Source: Capra hircus (taxonomy: Eukaryota > Chordata > Mammalia > Artiodactyla > Bovidae). Taken from it: 64,000 bases of DNA. Below are positions 11,807 to 22,610 of the stretch, piece by piece. The notes beneath the pieces are model-generated. The model saw only the letters and a program-made list of their open reading frames with translations. It searched no databases and was not told the DNA's origin. The stretch spans positions 2,654,501-2,718,500 of the forward strand of contig NC_030820.1 in NCBI RefSeq assembly GCF_001704415.2, given 5' to 3'. Every line of letters begins with the position of its first letter. Position 1 is the first letter of the stretch. A program made the position numbers and the translations under genes.

Positions 11807-12079
11807 TGGAAAATATTAATGTCCAATGAATATTTTGTTGAAATATTTGAATATTTGTTGACTGACATTTTTACAAAAGTCTTAGTTGCCAAAAACTATT
11901 TTGACTTCATTCTTAACTGCTCACTTGAAATCAGTTCTTCAAAATGCATTTGTTAAAGCCAAGAGTACTCTCAAAGTCAGAATGAGTTCTAAATTGCTCT
12001 TTTTATATAGGTAGTAAAGAAAATAGTTTCTAAAATATCATATCTTTAAGTTGGCACAGAAAAATGCTATGAGGAAGAG

Positions 12080-12945
12080 TATTCATTCCTCCACTCATTG
12101 ACCATTTACGAAGCATCTTCTACATGAAAGACACAAAACGAATGCCCATCACAGAGTTTACAGAAGTTAAATGAATAGCCAAACAAATAAATGGGAAACT
12201 GCAAATTTTCAGTGCCATAGAAGAAAAGGAGAAAGGCGATGAGAGATTTGGGTTCATGAGGAAAAGAGATCAAGGAGACCCAAGTGAGTACAGCTTGAAC
12301 TGGCAAAGCATGGGGGATGTTCAAGAAACAGATCCATATGACAGCGGTAAGAGGAAGAGGTGCCCGGGAGGAGACAAGCAAGAATGTCTGGAAACTGTCC
12401 CAGGTACGTAATGAATCTTCTGCAGGGGACTGACATGATTCTACCTGTTCTGGATGAAGGATGGGCGGGCCCAAGCTGGGAACCGGGAGTCTTGTAGGAA
12501 GCCCCACTAGTGGACCAAACGAAAGATAGTAACAACTTGGAGTTTGATGCAGGTAAATTTTTATATACCCAAACATAATAGAGAAAACCAGTATTCAGAG
12601 GTACCTCATTTATACAAATGTCACTTGTCTAGAAACCAAGGTAATCTAGGGTTTCAATCTTAAACAGGTAACATAGCTGATATATCCTGGCCTAGATGGA
12701 TTAGTTAATGTTTGCCTTCCTCCCTTTTTGCTTCCCCACCAACACAACACAAACAGTGAGGTTGGAAATAAGAATTTATCAAGAGTTTATAGGTAGATAT
12801 AGAAGACAGAACTTGCAAAAAATTGGTGATAGTTTTTGGTTTGGAGGACAAAGGGAACAGAGGCATCAGAGATGATTTTTGAGTTTCTGGCAACACCCTG
12901 GACAGTGGTGCCATTTACCAGGATAAGAAAGATTAGAAAGGTGTT
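12080..12945 (+). repeat. Old dispersed mammalian repeat, family not named (interrupted)
   Basis: Phrases such as GGGACTGACATGATTCTAC, and after 12756 GATGATTTTTGAGTTTCTGG and GGTGCCATTTACC, resemble a common old mammalian interspersed repeat also seen near 46.9 and 52.5 kb. I cannot assign a name. The left arm of the inverted repeat (12556-12755) sits inside it. Confidence 0.35.
12556..12755 (+). repeat. Left arm of long inverted repeat
   Basis: About 200 bases whose reverse complement matches 13004-13195 with roughly eight mismatches and one 8-base gap (extra bases near 12715-12724). The arm reads from AATTTTTATATACCC to CCCACCAACACAACACAAAC. It contains no repeat family I recognise and no long open frame. 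Confidence 0.93.
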
Positions 12946-13003
12946 AAGATTGGTGAATTTTTGTGACTGTTATTTTTGTTGTTTAATATGGTTTTCTACT
13001 CTC

Positions 13004-13195
13004 TGTTTGCATTGTGTTGGTGGGGAAGCAAAAAGGCAAACGTTAACTAATCCATCTAGGCCAGGGTATATCAGCTATGTTACCTGTTTAAGATTGAAAC
13101 CCTAGATTACCTTGGTTTCCAGACAAGTGACATTTGTATAAATGAGGTACCTTTGAATACTGTTTTTCTCTATCATGTTTGGGTATATAAAAATT
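13004..13195 (-). repeat. Right arm of long inverted repeat
   Basis: The partner of the 12556-12755 arm across a 248 bp spacer. The shared core includes GTTACCTGTTTAAGATTGAA and GACATTTGTATAAATGAGG. Ends are sharp: outside TATAAAAATT the flanks diverge. A transcript through it could form a hairpin of about 190 bp. Confidence 0.93.
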
Positions 13196-13319
13196 CAAAT
13201 ATATTGCCTGGATTAAATAAGCTTTAAAGTCTTTTCAAAATCCATACTATTTTATCTTTACATCCTACTGATAGTGACATAATACTAATACTGTCCTTAA
13301 ATACCTATCATAGGTTATA

Positions 13320-13690
13320 CAAGGCTGAATAGAGTTCCCTCCAAATTCATGCCCAACCAGAACCTAAAAATGTGCCCTGATTACAAAACAGGATCTTTTC
13401 AGACGTCAAGTTAAGTTGAGGTCACACTGAATTAGGATGGGTCCTAAATCCAATATGAATGGTCTCCATATTTATAAATGGGGGAACTTCACAATGTGAA
13501 GATGAAGGCAGAAATTAGTTATGCTGTCCCAAAACAAGGAATACCTGGGTCTATCAGAAACTGGGAGAAGCCAGAAAAGATCCTCCTCTTGAGGCTTCCA
13601 AGAAAGAATGGCTTTGATTAAAACTTGATTTTGAATTTCTAATCTCCAGAACTGTGAAAGAATACATTTCTGCCATTTTAGCCATCTGTT
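13320..13690 (+). mobile_element. MaLR-type (MLT1-like) LTR
   Basis: Collinear landmarks of an old ERVL-MaLR LTR: GGCTGAATAGAGTTCCCTCC, AAATTCATGCCCAACC, TTAAGTTGAGGTCACACTG, TCCAATATGAATGGTCTCC, and a 3' end CTCCAGAACTGTGAAAGAAT. Heavily diverged. The subfamily cannot be told by eye. Confidence 0.7.
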
Positions 13691-13693
13691 TGT

Positions 13694-13732
13694 TGTTTAG
13701 TCACTAAGTTGCGTCTGACTCTTTGTGACTGA
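13694..13732 (-). mobile_element. Bov-A/BovB 3' tip
   Basis: About 39 bases of antisense 3' tail (GTTTAGTCACTAAGTTGCG, TCTGACTCTTTGTGAC). Confidence 0.6.
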
Positions 13733-13745
13733 CAAGCTCTAGTTG

Positions 13746-13826
13746 GGAAGATTCAATGAGATCACACATTTGAACTTATTTAGCTTAATACAGGGCATAG
13801 AGTATACGTTAAATAAACATCCGTTT
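13746..13826 (+). mobile_element. MIR SINE, 3' part
   Basis: Matches the MIR 3' landmark order: AGATTCAATGAGATCACAC, CAGGGCATAGAGTA, GTTAAATAAACATCC. Ancient and diverged. Confidence 0.6.
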
Positions 13827-13929
13827 TCCTTCCTCTGATAATGATCACCACCATTGGTTGTCTTATAAGTAAACCATACCTCTACCCAATTCAGGTTAGG
13901 TCTTACCCAATTTAGGTTAAGTCTTACCT

Positions 13930-14060
13930 CCAGGCTTACTTTACAGCTGAGGAAAGTGAGGCTTGGGAAAGTTAAATAGCTTGCTCAAGATCACAAAGCT
14001 AAACAGGGAAGAGTCAGAGCTCAAACTCAACTGTCTCACCACCAAGATGAGATCCCAGAA
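13930..14060 (-). mobile_element. MIR SINE
   Basis: The antisense MIR core is clear: TTTACAGCTGAGGAAAGTGA, AGTTAAATAGCTTGCTCAAG, ATCACAAAGCTAAACAG, AGAGCTCAAACTCA. Confidence 0.85.
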
Positions 14061-15109
14061 CACTTGCCTCTCACACCTGCAACATTTTAGCAAAATGACA
14101 GAGGAGAGGCACAAAGTGTTTTCAATGTCTGCAGTTCTCTCACACATTTGTTAACAAATTTAGGGATCTAGTACAATTCAACTCTCCCCATTCACAGAGA
14201 AGCACAATATAACCCAGTGCTATCAGTGAGCTTCACTTTCTACTGCTCCCATCAGCAGTTCTGCTTTGCACGTATGAATTCGAAGTCAAGGCATTATCAC
14301 CAGATTGGACATTTATGGTTTTAATTTAATTAAATGCATTTTTCTCAAGTTTCTCCCGTTTCATTTTGATGATACTGACTCATTCTTGCCACCTAAAGAG
14401 ACGATAAACATAAGTACTGTAAGCACGGAGGGAAGTGTGTCTAAACTTCATAGTCACAGATGTCCGTCCTTTACAAATCAAAAAATAAAAGCACATTCTA
14501 AATTTACCTTTCCTCCTTAACTCAGTGAGTTGTAGGTCTGAATAAATCAGACATACAAATGTAAGGTGCAAAGCTGTTATTATGCAGTTTCAATTTCATA
14601 GAATTCTAGTGTAGGGGGGACTTCTAAAAAGTGGTGTGGTTCATCTGGACTCAAGTAAGACCTGCCACCAAACCCTAGAAAGGAAAAGGATGCTCTGAGA
14701 GGTTTTGAGAGTTACCTAAGACCCTATATCTATTTTTTGGTGGAACCCTCTGGAACACCTGGTTTCCTGATTTCCCCAAAAGTATATTTATCCTTCTAAA
14801 GCTGTCATTAACTATTAACGACGACACTGTCCTCTGGCTTTGTGCCAACTTTTCTTTTTCTTTATTAATTTGGCCTTAAAAAAAAAGAAGAAGAATAAGA
14901 AGAAGACCACTATAGATAACATCCCAATGCTTCAAATTCCCTTAATTGACATCTAATGTGGAATTACCCTGCATCCCAGGTTTAAAGCTCCCGATATGCA
15001 CACATAGGTTCAAGAAAGGCCAACATGCTTCTCCTTCAACCTGGGCACTGATAATCTCTGGACTTTTCAAGTTTATCCTCCAGGAGGTTAACATCGCAGG
15101 CAATTTTGA
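14061..15109. other. No gene recognised; flank of CpG island
   Basis: About 1 kb without a recognised repeat apart from a short A/GAA tract. Sequence composition begins to rise in GC and CpG after about 15,100. Confidence 0.4.
14878..14906. repeat. A-rich (GAA)n tract
   Basis: A ten-base A run followed by imperfect GAA units. Confidence 0.85.
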
Positions 15110-15194
15110 CGAGAGTTTGGAACCGAGATTCTCTTCCACGCTCTGTCCACACCCGTGCCCACGAGCAGAAGTTCTCTCCATTACAATCCACCAC

Positions 15195-15203
15195 GCGAGC
15201 GCG

Positions 15204-15243
<40 letters not shown>

Positions 15244-15262
15244 ACGCACACACACATACACC
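15195..15262. repeat. (GC)n-(AC)n alternating purine-pyrimidine tract
   Basis: A GCGCGCGCGC block runs into (AC)n with a few interruptions. Such alternating tracts can adopt Z-DNA. It lies at the edge of the CpG island. Confidence 0.9.
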
Positions 15263-15807
15263 AAGGCAAGTAACAAAGGAAAACAGTCCCGTAAAGCCTG
15301 AGCTATTGCATTCTCCAATCTACACCTGTCAAGAGACAAAACCCAAACGGGAATCCTTCCCTGGCAATATGTCCAACACTCCTCAGAGAAGCAGGCACCG
15401 CGGCACCCCCGGCGTGCGGGGCTGTATACACAAAGAGCCGGTGCTGGGTTTGCCCGCGGTCCGGGGAACCAGCGCATTCCCAGGACTGGTATTCTGGTAT
15501 CTCCCCCATGACCTCCTGCTCTGCAGAAAAGAACTACCCTTTATTTGACCCGCAGAGAGCCCAGGCTGGATGGCAGTGCATGGGCGTGGGGGGCGGGGGG
15601 CGGTTCCCGAATCCATCCCCTTCAGCCAGTCGGTCCCCAGCCTTTGGCATCTCCTAACAGATGCACAATCGCGCGCTGTCACAGATGTCCGCTTCGCATC
15701 CTCTCCCGGCAAAGCCAGGTGCCGAGGTCCCGCCGTGCGCATCCCCGCAAGCGCCCCTCCCGGCGCCCGTACCCACCCGGGCAGCCCCGCCGGGCGCGCC
15801 TGCCTAC

Positions 15808-15950
15808 CTGGTGGCTTGGCTGTCAGCACGGCGGCGGAGACTCGTCCCCTTCTCCTCCTCCGCAGCTACATCGCTCGGAGCGCCATGTTCCCGGTCTCCC
15901 CGGGCGCACGCCGGGCAACTACTACGGGCTGGGTAGGGGCAAAGGGGGCG
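15808..15950 (-). other. Putative non-coding first exon (start approximate)
   Basis: On the minus strand, sequence downstream of GC boxes contains AACATGGCGCTCC (YY1-like, often just inside first exons) and ends at GCCACCAG|GTAGGCAGG, a good splice-donor fit with the intron starting at 15807. The exon has no long frame of its own. The 5' limit is a guess from the GC box position. No cDNA evidence is available, so this is an inference. Confidence 0.35.
15866..15886 (-). promoter_or_regulatory. Six-codon upstream ORF in the putative first exon
   Basis: The ATG inside the YY1-like motif opens a frame reading MALRAM and then TAG. If the exon is real, this would be a minimal uORF that could damp translation of the main frame. 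Confidence 0.3.
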
Positions 15951-16126
15951 GGGGCCGGCGGGAGGGGCCGGAGGCTGAGCCACAGCTTCCCACTCTCCAC
16001 CCAGGCCTCCCCCAGCTACTGAGCATGCCCAGCTGCCCGGCTTCGCCCTGGGAGGACTTTCCAGGAGCGCGCGCAGCTGCTCCGGGTTTTCGTGGCTGCC
16101 GGAGGGAGGCTGGCAGTAGCAGCTGC

Positions 16127-16171
16127 CGGGGGCGGGGGGCGGGGGTGGAGAGGTTGCGGGGGGCGGGGGGG
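16127..16171 (+). promoter_or_regulatory. G-rich run with G-quadruplex potential
   Basis: More than four G tracts of three or more within 45 bases (GGGGGCGGGGGGCGGGGG, then GCGGGGGGCGGGGGGG). It is inside the CpG island. Confidence 0.7.
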
Positions 16172-16365
16172 AGTGTCTCACGCCGTGGGATCTGAGCTGG
16201 AGAAAGCCCTTCTCGCTGATCTGATCCCACTTTCCCTCTGCCTTCCACGGGCAGCTCCTGCACGCCCCCTCCTCATACACACTGTGCTAAAATTTTGTGC
16301 AGAGCTTAAGGGGAGAGCAAAGGGCGAGAGGGCGGGGCCGAGAGAAAGGTCCTTCCGTTAGTCTT

Positions 16366-16515
16366 GGTGCTACCACCTGGAACCTTGCTGCTTCAACTTC
16401 AAGGTGCCTAGGGATTAAAATGCAGATTCGGAGTCTCTTGCTCTGGACTGGGGTCTGAGATCTACAAGCTGAACAAGCCCCCAGGGGATGCTGATGTCAC
16501 TGTTCCTCCGACCAC
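16366..16515 (+). mobile_element. MER5-like hAT DNA transposon relic
   Basis: TACCACCTGGAACCTTG, ATTAAAATGCAGATTC, CTGGGGTCTGAGAT, CAAGCCCCCAGGGGATGCTG are in the order seen in MER5A-type non-autonomous hAT elements. Diverged; ends not defined. Confidence 0.55.
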
Positions 16516-17137
16516 GTCGAGCAGCCGAGATCTAGAGAATCCCTCTCCTGTGACCTTTAGGTGGCCCTCCTGCAAGCAGCCAGCCTAGAAACATTCTTTG
16601 GCTCCCACAGAAGCCGCTCCGACCTACAGACGGCTTGGCGTCTAACAGGTGAAGATGCCCTCGGGATGTTGTGCCCAACCCTGGAAGGAATCTCAGTAGC
16701 ACTGAACTCTGAGCACCCACACAAACTGGCTACTTTCTGACTTAGAATTTGAGCCTTAGGGAAAGCTGGACCTTGTCATGCTCTCTTTGCTAGTTGCATA
16801 GCACACTCGTTGCCAGTTGAGCCTCTACTCAAGTCTGAACCACCTGACCTGCCTTGGCTGTTCCCAACCTTTCCTGATCTGGGACAAAAACTTAGACTGG
16901 GCATCAAAATGTTAATTTATTGGGCACCGAATGGTAAGGCTGGGCTTGCCAGTTAAGAAGACTGACAGACCATGGTAAGAATAGGGTGTTTACCTAAGAT
17001 GACAGGGCTTTCAGATGAGTGATGTTTGGGTTGAAGCTTGCAAAGATATCTTGTAGTTCATCTTAAATCCCTGGGTTGCCCACTCCCTTCCCAATCCCTG
17101 AAGGCTCCAGCATTGTCAAAAATATTCAGTGCCTGTG
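16516..17137. other. No feature recognised
   Basis: About 620 bases on the right shoulder of the CpG island. No repeat or gene recognised. Confidence 0.4.
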
Positions 17138-17422
17138 GACAGAGCAGGGAAGAGAGGGTGGGACAAACTGAGAAAGTAGCACTGAAACATATATATTGCC
17201 ACATGTAGACTAGATAGCTAGTGGGAAGTTGCTGTAATAAAGGAGCTCAATTGCGAGCTCTGTGACAGCCTAGGGAGTGGGATGGGGTGGGAGGTGGAGG
17301 TGCCCCTTCAAGCAGGAGGGGCCAAGTGTGTACCTATAGCTGATTCATGTTGTTGTATGGCAGAAACCAACACAATATTGTAAAGCAATTATCCTCTAAT
17401 TAAAAACAAATTTAAAAAATAT
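17138..17422 (+). mobile_element. L1 3' UTR, 5'-truncated (bovine type)
   Basis: GAGAGGGTGGGACAAACTG, GGAAGTTGCTGTAATAAAGG, GATTCATGTTGTTGTATGGC, then CACAATATTGTAAAGCAATT and an A-rich tail: the bovine L1 3' UTR order. Confidence 0.85.
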
Positions 17423-18662
17423 TTGCTGTCAAGGCTATAGTGAGAGAGATTCACAAAAGCATTCATGAATTGTCAACCTTGGAAATGAAGACATCACACA
17501 CATCTGCCTTAGCTGCCCCCAAAATACCCTCAGGAATTAGTGACACAGTATGTGATATCAAATTAAAAATAAACGTTTATATCTATTGGTACCCTGTTAC
17601 ACTTAATAACTCTAAACAGTTTTCTAATTAATGGTATAATATTTATCTTGTTTTCCATTAACAATATTTGTTTTCCATTTGCTCAGTACCCTCAATGTAG
17701 TACGTGCCATATCAAAACAGGAATCAGTACTTGAATGCAATCTCAAAAACGACAGAATGATCTCTGTTCATTTCCAAGGCAAACCATTCAATATCACGGT
17801 AAGCCAAGCCTATGCCCCAGCAAATAACGCTGAGGAAGATGAAGTTGGTTTTATGAAGACCTAGAAGACCTTTTAGAACCAACACTGAAAAAAGATGTCC
17901 TTTTCATTATAGGGAACTGGAATGCAAAAGTGGGAAGTCAAGAAACACCTGGAGTAACAGGCAAATTTGGCCTTGGAGTACAGAATGAAGCAAAGCAAAG
18001 GCTAATACAATTTTGCCAAGGGAACACACTGGTCATAGCAAACACTGTCTTCCAACAACACAAGAGAAGACTCTACACATGGACATCACCAGATGGTCAA
18101 CACTAAAATAAGATTGATTATATTACTTGCAGCCAAAGATGGAGAAGCTCTATACCGTCAGCAAAAACAAGACCAGGAGCTGCCTGTGCTCAGGTCATGA
18201 AATCCTTATTGCCAAATTCAGACTTACATTGAAGAAAGTAGGGAAAACCACTAGACCATTCAGGTATGACCTAAATCAAATCCCTTATGTTATACAGTGG
18301 AAGTGAGAAATAGATTTAAGGGACTAGATCTGATAGACAGAGTGCCTGAAGAACTATGGACGGAGGTTCATGACACTGTACAGGAGACAGGGATCAAGAT
18401 CATCCCCATGGAAAAGAAATGCAAAAAAGCAAAATGGCTGTCTGGGGAGGCCTTACAAACAGCTGTGAAAAGAAGAGAAGTGAAAAGCAAAGGAGAAAAG
18501 GAAAGATATAAGCATCTGAATGCAGAGTTCCAAAAAATAGCAAGAAGAGATAAGAAAGCCTTCCTCAGAGATCAATGCAAAGAAACAGGAAAACAACAAA
18601 ATGGGAAAGACTAGAGATCTCTTCAAGAAATTAGAGATACCAAGGGAACATTTCATACAAAG

Positions 18663-20002
18663 ATGGGCACAATAAAGGACAGAAATGGTATGGACCTAAC
18701 AGAAACAGAAGATATTAAGAAGAAGTGGCGAGAATACACAGAAGAACTGTACAAAAAAGATCTTCACGACCCAGATAATCACGATGGTGTGATCACTCAC
18801 CTAGAGCCAGACATCCTGGAATGTGAAGTCAAGTGGGCCTTAGAAAGCATCACTACGAACAAAGCTAGTGGAGGTGATGGAATTCCAGTAGAGCTGTTTC
18901 AAATCCTGAAAGATGATGCTGTGAAAGTGCTGCACTCAGTACGGCAGCAAATTTGGAAAACTCAGCAGTGGCCACAGGACTGGAAAAGGTCAGTTTTCAT
19001 TCCAATCCCAAAGAAAGGCAATGCCAAAGAATGTTCAAACTACCGCACAATTGCACTCATCTCACACGCTAGTAAAGTAATACTTAAAATTCTCCAAGCC
19101 AGACTTCAGCAATATGTGAACTGTGAACTTCCAGATGTTCAAGCTGGTTTTAGAAAAGGCAGAGGAACCAGAGATCCAATTGCCAACATCCACTGGATCA
19201 TGGAAAAAGCAAGAGAGTTCCAGAAAACATCTATTTCTGCTTTATTGACTATGCCAAAGCCTTTGACTGTGTGGATCACAACAAACTGTGGAAAATTCTG
19301 AAAGACATGGGAATACCAAACCACTTGACCTGCCTCTTGAGAACCCTATATGCAGGTCAGGAAGCAACAGTTAGAACTGGACATGGAACAACAGACTGGT
19401 TCCAAATAGGAAAAGGAGTATGTCAAGGCTGTATACTGTCACCCTGCTTATTTAACTTCTATGCAGAGTACATCATGAGAAACGCTGGACTGAAAGAAGC
19501 ACAAGCTGGAATTAAGATTGCCAGGAGAAATATCAATAACCTCAGATATGCAGATGATACCACCCTTATGGCAGAAAGTGAAGAGGAGCTAAAAAGCCTC
19601 TTGATGAAAGTGAAAGAGGAGAGTGAAAAAGTTGGCTTGAAGCTCAACATTCAGAAAACGAAGATCATGGCATCTGGTCCCATCATTTCATGGGAAATAG
19701 ATGGGGAAACAGTGGAAACAGTGTCAGACATTATTTTGGGGGGCTCCAAAATCACTGCAGCTGGTGACTGCAGCCATGAAATTAAAAAACGCTTACTCCT
19801 TGGAAGGAAATTTATGACCAACCTAGACAGCATATTGAAAAGCAGAGACATTACTTTGCCAACAAATGTCCGTCTAGTCAAGGCTATGGTTTTTCCTGTG
19901 GTCATGTATGTATGTGAGAGTTGGACTGTGAAGAAAGCTGAGCGCCAAAGAATTGATGCTTTTAAACTGTGGTGTTGGAGAAGACTCTTGGGAGTCCCTT
20001 AG
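18663..20002 (+). pseudogene. BovB reverse transcriptase, frameshifted
   Basis: The N-terminal part (18663-19301) holds the linker and RT fingers (KASGGDGIPVELFQ). The second part (19271-20002, another frame) holds RT palm with YADD at 19547-19558 and the C-terminal region through CESWTVKK. The break is a one-base loss in the A run at 19224-19227 (four A instead of five), shifting the frame just before the YAKAFDCVDH block. Confidence 0.92.
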
Positions 20003-20307
20003 ACTGCTAGGAGATCCAACCAGTCCATTCTAAAGGAGATCAGAATGTGTGTTCTTTGGAAGGACTGATGCTAAAGCTGAAACTCCAGTACTTTGGCCAC
20101 CTCATGTGAAGAGTTGACTCATTGGAAAAGACTTTGATATGGGAGGGATTGAAGGCAGGAGGAGAAAGGGATGACAGAAGATGAGATGGCTGGATGACAT
20201 CACCGACTCGATGGACATGAGTTTGGGTGAACTCTGGGAGTTGGTGATGGACAGGAAGGCCTGGCGTGAAGCGATTCATGGGGTTGCAAGAGTTGGACAC
20301 ACCCAAG

Positions 20308-20340
20308 TGACTGAACTGACTGACTGACTGACTGACTGAT
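20308..20340. repeat. (GACT)n tail of BovB
   Basis: About six ACTG units extend the natural BovB 3' terminus. Confidence 0.9.
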
Positions 20341-20387
20341 GGTAAATGGATGAATCCTTTTCTCCCTCAATATTCCTATATATACCA

Positions 20388-20745
20388 ATTTCGCTGGTGA
20401 TACAGTGGTTAAGAATCTGCCTGCCAATGAAAGAGACATGGGTTCACTTCCTGGCCTGGGCAGATTCCACATGCCATGGGCAATTAAAACCCACATGCCG
20501 CAACTGCTCAGCCCAAGCTCTCTAGAGCCCAGGAGCCAGAACTAATGTGCCCTTGTGCTGCAACTACTGAAGCCCGTGCACTTAGAGCCTGTGCTCACAG
20601 CAAATGGAGCCACCACACTCAGAAGCTCGCACACCACAGTGAAGGTAGCCCCTGGGCACTGCAACTAGAGAAAGCCCACTCGGAGCAGAGAAAATCCAGC
20701 ACGACCTAAAATGCATTAACTGAATGATAAATATTTGTATATGGC
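20388..20745 (+). mobile_element. CHR-type tRNA-Glu SINE, long form
   Basis: A head GGTGATACAGTGGTTAAG, then the repeated GCCGCAACTGCTCAGCCC, CTGCAACTACTGAAGCCC and GCAACTAGAGAAAGCCC blocks. Near full length, diverged. Confidence 0.88.
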
Positions 20746-20765
20746 AAATAAATGGAGAAAAAAAT

Positions 20766-21296
20766 TCAAACAGTGACAGACTTTATTCTCTTGGATTCCA
20801 AGATCACTGCAGATGGTGACTACAGTCATGAAATTAAGACACTTGGTCCTTGGAAGAAAAAATTATGGTTTTCCCAGTGGTCATGTATGGATGTGAGAAT
20901 TGCACCATAAAGAAGCCTGAGTGCTGAAATATTGACGCTTTCCAACTGTGGTGCTGGAGAAGACTCTTGAGAGTCACTTGGATAGCTAGGAGAGCAAAGC
21001 AGTCAATCCTAAAGAAAATAAACCCTGAGTGTTCATTGGAAGGACTGATGCCGAAGCTCTAGTACTTTGGCCACCTGATACAAACAGCCAACTCATTGGA
21101 AAAGACCCTGATTCTGGGAAGATTGAGGGCAGGAGGAGAAGGGGACGACAAAGGATGAGATGGTTGGATGGCATCACGGACTCAATGGACATGAGTCTGA
21201 GTAAACTCTGGGAATTGGTTATGGACAGGGAAGCCTGGTGTGCTGCAGTCCGTGGGGTTGCAAAGAGTTGGACTCGACTTAGTGACTGAACAACAA
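20766..21296 (+). mobile_element. BovB 3' part with internal deletion
   Basis: From the GDCSHEIK-equivalent region to the 3' end. About 75 bases between GGAAGAAAAAATTATG and the preceding block are missing compared with other copies in this window. Confidence 0.92.
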
Positions 21297-21357
21297 TGTA
21301 TAAAGGAGAAATATGTCCTGTTATATTATACCCTGCTTTTCTATTTAAAACAATGTG

Positions 21358-21566
21358 CATGTGTGGTAAGTTGTTTCAGACATGTCCAACTCTTAGCAAC
21401 CCCATGGCCCACTAGTCTACTCTTTCCATGGGATTCTCCAGGCAAGAAAACTGGAATGGGTTGCCATACACTCCTCCAGGGGATCTTCCCAACCCAGGGA
21501 TCGAACCTGCGACTCTTCTGTCTCTTGTATTGGCAGGCCGGTTCTTTATCCTTTTCACTGGGATAG
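21358..21566 (-). mobile_element. Bov-tA SINE
   Basis: Antisense Bov-tA with body and head complement (ATCGAACCTGCGACTCTTC, GGTTCTTTATCC). Confidence 0.88.
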
Positions 21567-22468
21567 GCATCTTTAAATCGATTCCTTGATTTTTGAAGTC
21601 ACACACACACGTAACCTTAACTGCCCACCTACCACCCCCACTCCCATCATTATTTGCATAAATATTTCCTATTTTTTACCTTCTTTTCTGTGTTCTTGTG
21701 CAGAGGCAAAAGTCAGAAGTTATTTTTATATAGGTGTTGTTTATTTGTGATTGATTGACATCAATTAAAATTTTGTTTTGAAGTACTGAACTTTAATCAT
21801 TTCCTGTCCTATATAAAGCTTGTCTTTGTGTGGCTATGTCTACTGGTTAAATACTATAATTATTGTTAGTTGGCTCAATTTTTTTAGGAGTTATGCAAGG
21901 TAAACTATTATAAATGAACAGTAATACTATTTCTATAAATACTGCGTTGCATAGGGGTTTACTTTTTATACATACAATATCATTTCTTTAGAGTCTAGCA
22001 GGCAAGATATTAATTAAGTACCAAGATCTGTGAGTGGGAGATATAGTGGGCAGCGTTGGGCAGAGGTAGAAGTCAAGCTGTGATGCCACAACTAATGACC
22101 CCTGTGCTGCTCATCTTGTGGTGTTCAAGACAAGCCTGCTATGTAAATTCCCTTGGTTTTAAAATCTGCCACCTACCAATATTAACAATCTGGACTGGTC
22201 TGCCCCGTTCTTCAGTTTCTCCTTGCCTATGGGGGTGGGGAGTCATTTTCAGATTTTACCCAAGACCTCCAAAGTTTGTGAACCAACAGAAGTACATTGT
22301 CTATTTAAGTATCTGGCTGTATACACTTTTTGCATGTGAAATGATTAATTACGATCTCTTGAGCTGGCATGCACTCATTCTCTGACACTTAAGACATAAT
22401 TTCATCTACTATAAAAATCTGTATTTGTAATTTTGGAGGGGAAAATAACTGTTAAGTAATAACTAAGA
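21567..22468. other. No feature recognised
   Basis: About 900 bases of AT-rich sequence. The 22056-22385 plus frame (109 codons) shows no known domain. Confidence 0.4.
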
Positions 22469-22610
22469 GGACTTACCTGGTGCTCCCGTGGTTAAGACTC
22501 CTTGCTTCTACTGCAGGGGATGTGCATTTGATTCCTGGCTGGGAAACTAAGATCTCATGTGCCACATGGTCAAAAAGTAAAAATTAAAATAATAATGATA
22601 ACTAGAAGTA
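22469..22610 (+). mobile_element. CHR-type tRNA-Glu SINE, short
   Basis: GAGGACTTACCTGGTGCTCC, TTTGATTCCTGGCTGGG, GATCTCATGTGCCACATGG and an A-rich end. Diverged head-plus-short-tail form. Confidence 0.75.

Larger units (their letters stand above)
15110..16350. promoter_or_regulatory. CpG island, probable promoter of an unidentified gene
   Basis: About 1.2 kb of GC-rich sequence with dense CpG, in contrast to the CpG-poor remainder of the window. It holds GC boxes (GGGGGCGGGG near 15944-15954, GAGGGCGGGGCC near 16328-16339) and several G-rich runs. CpG islands of this kind mark promoters active in the germ line. Minus-strand features (a YY1-like AACATGGCG and a splice donor CAG|GTAGGC) suggest transcription leftward, but a divergent plus transcript is not excluded. 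I do not recognise the gene. Confidence 0.85.
17700..20340 (+). mobile_element. BovB LINE, 5'-truncated in the endonuclease, 2.6 kb
   Basis: Runs from inside the APE-like endonuclease (AFIIGNWNAKVGS-like block near 17.9 kb, SDHE-equivalent region near 18.2 kb) through the linker, RT domain and C-terminal region to the 3' (GACT)n end. It is the longest uninterrupted BovB in the window. Left and right TSDs are not obvious. Point changes and single-base indels break the frame, so it is inactive. Confidence 0.96.

Noticed and set aside
12836..13105. 89-codon frame in the inverted-repeat spacer as an element-encoded protein
   Set aside because: No transposase or RT motif; it crosses the spacer/arm border and looks incidental.
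15545..16280. Long GC-rich frames on both strands as coding exons
   Set aside because: High GC removes stop codons; frames overlap on opposite strands, are rich in Pro/Arg/Gly/Ala, and have no recognised domain.
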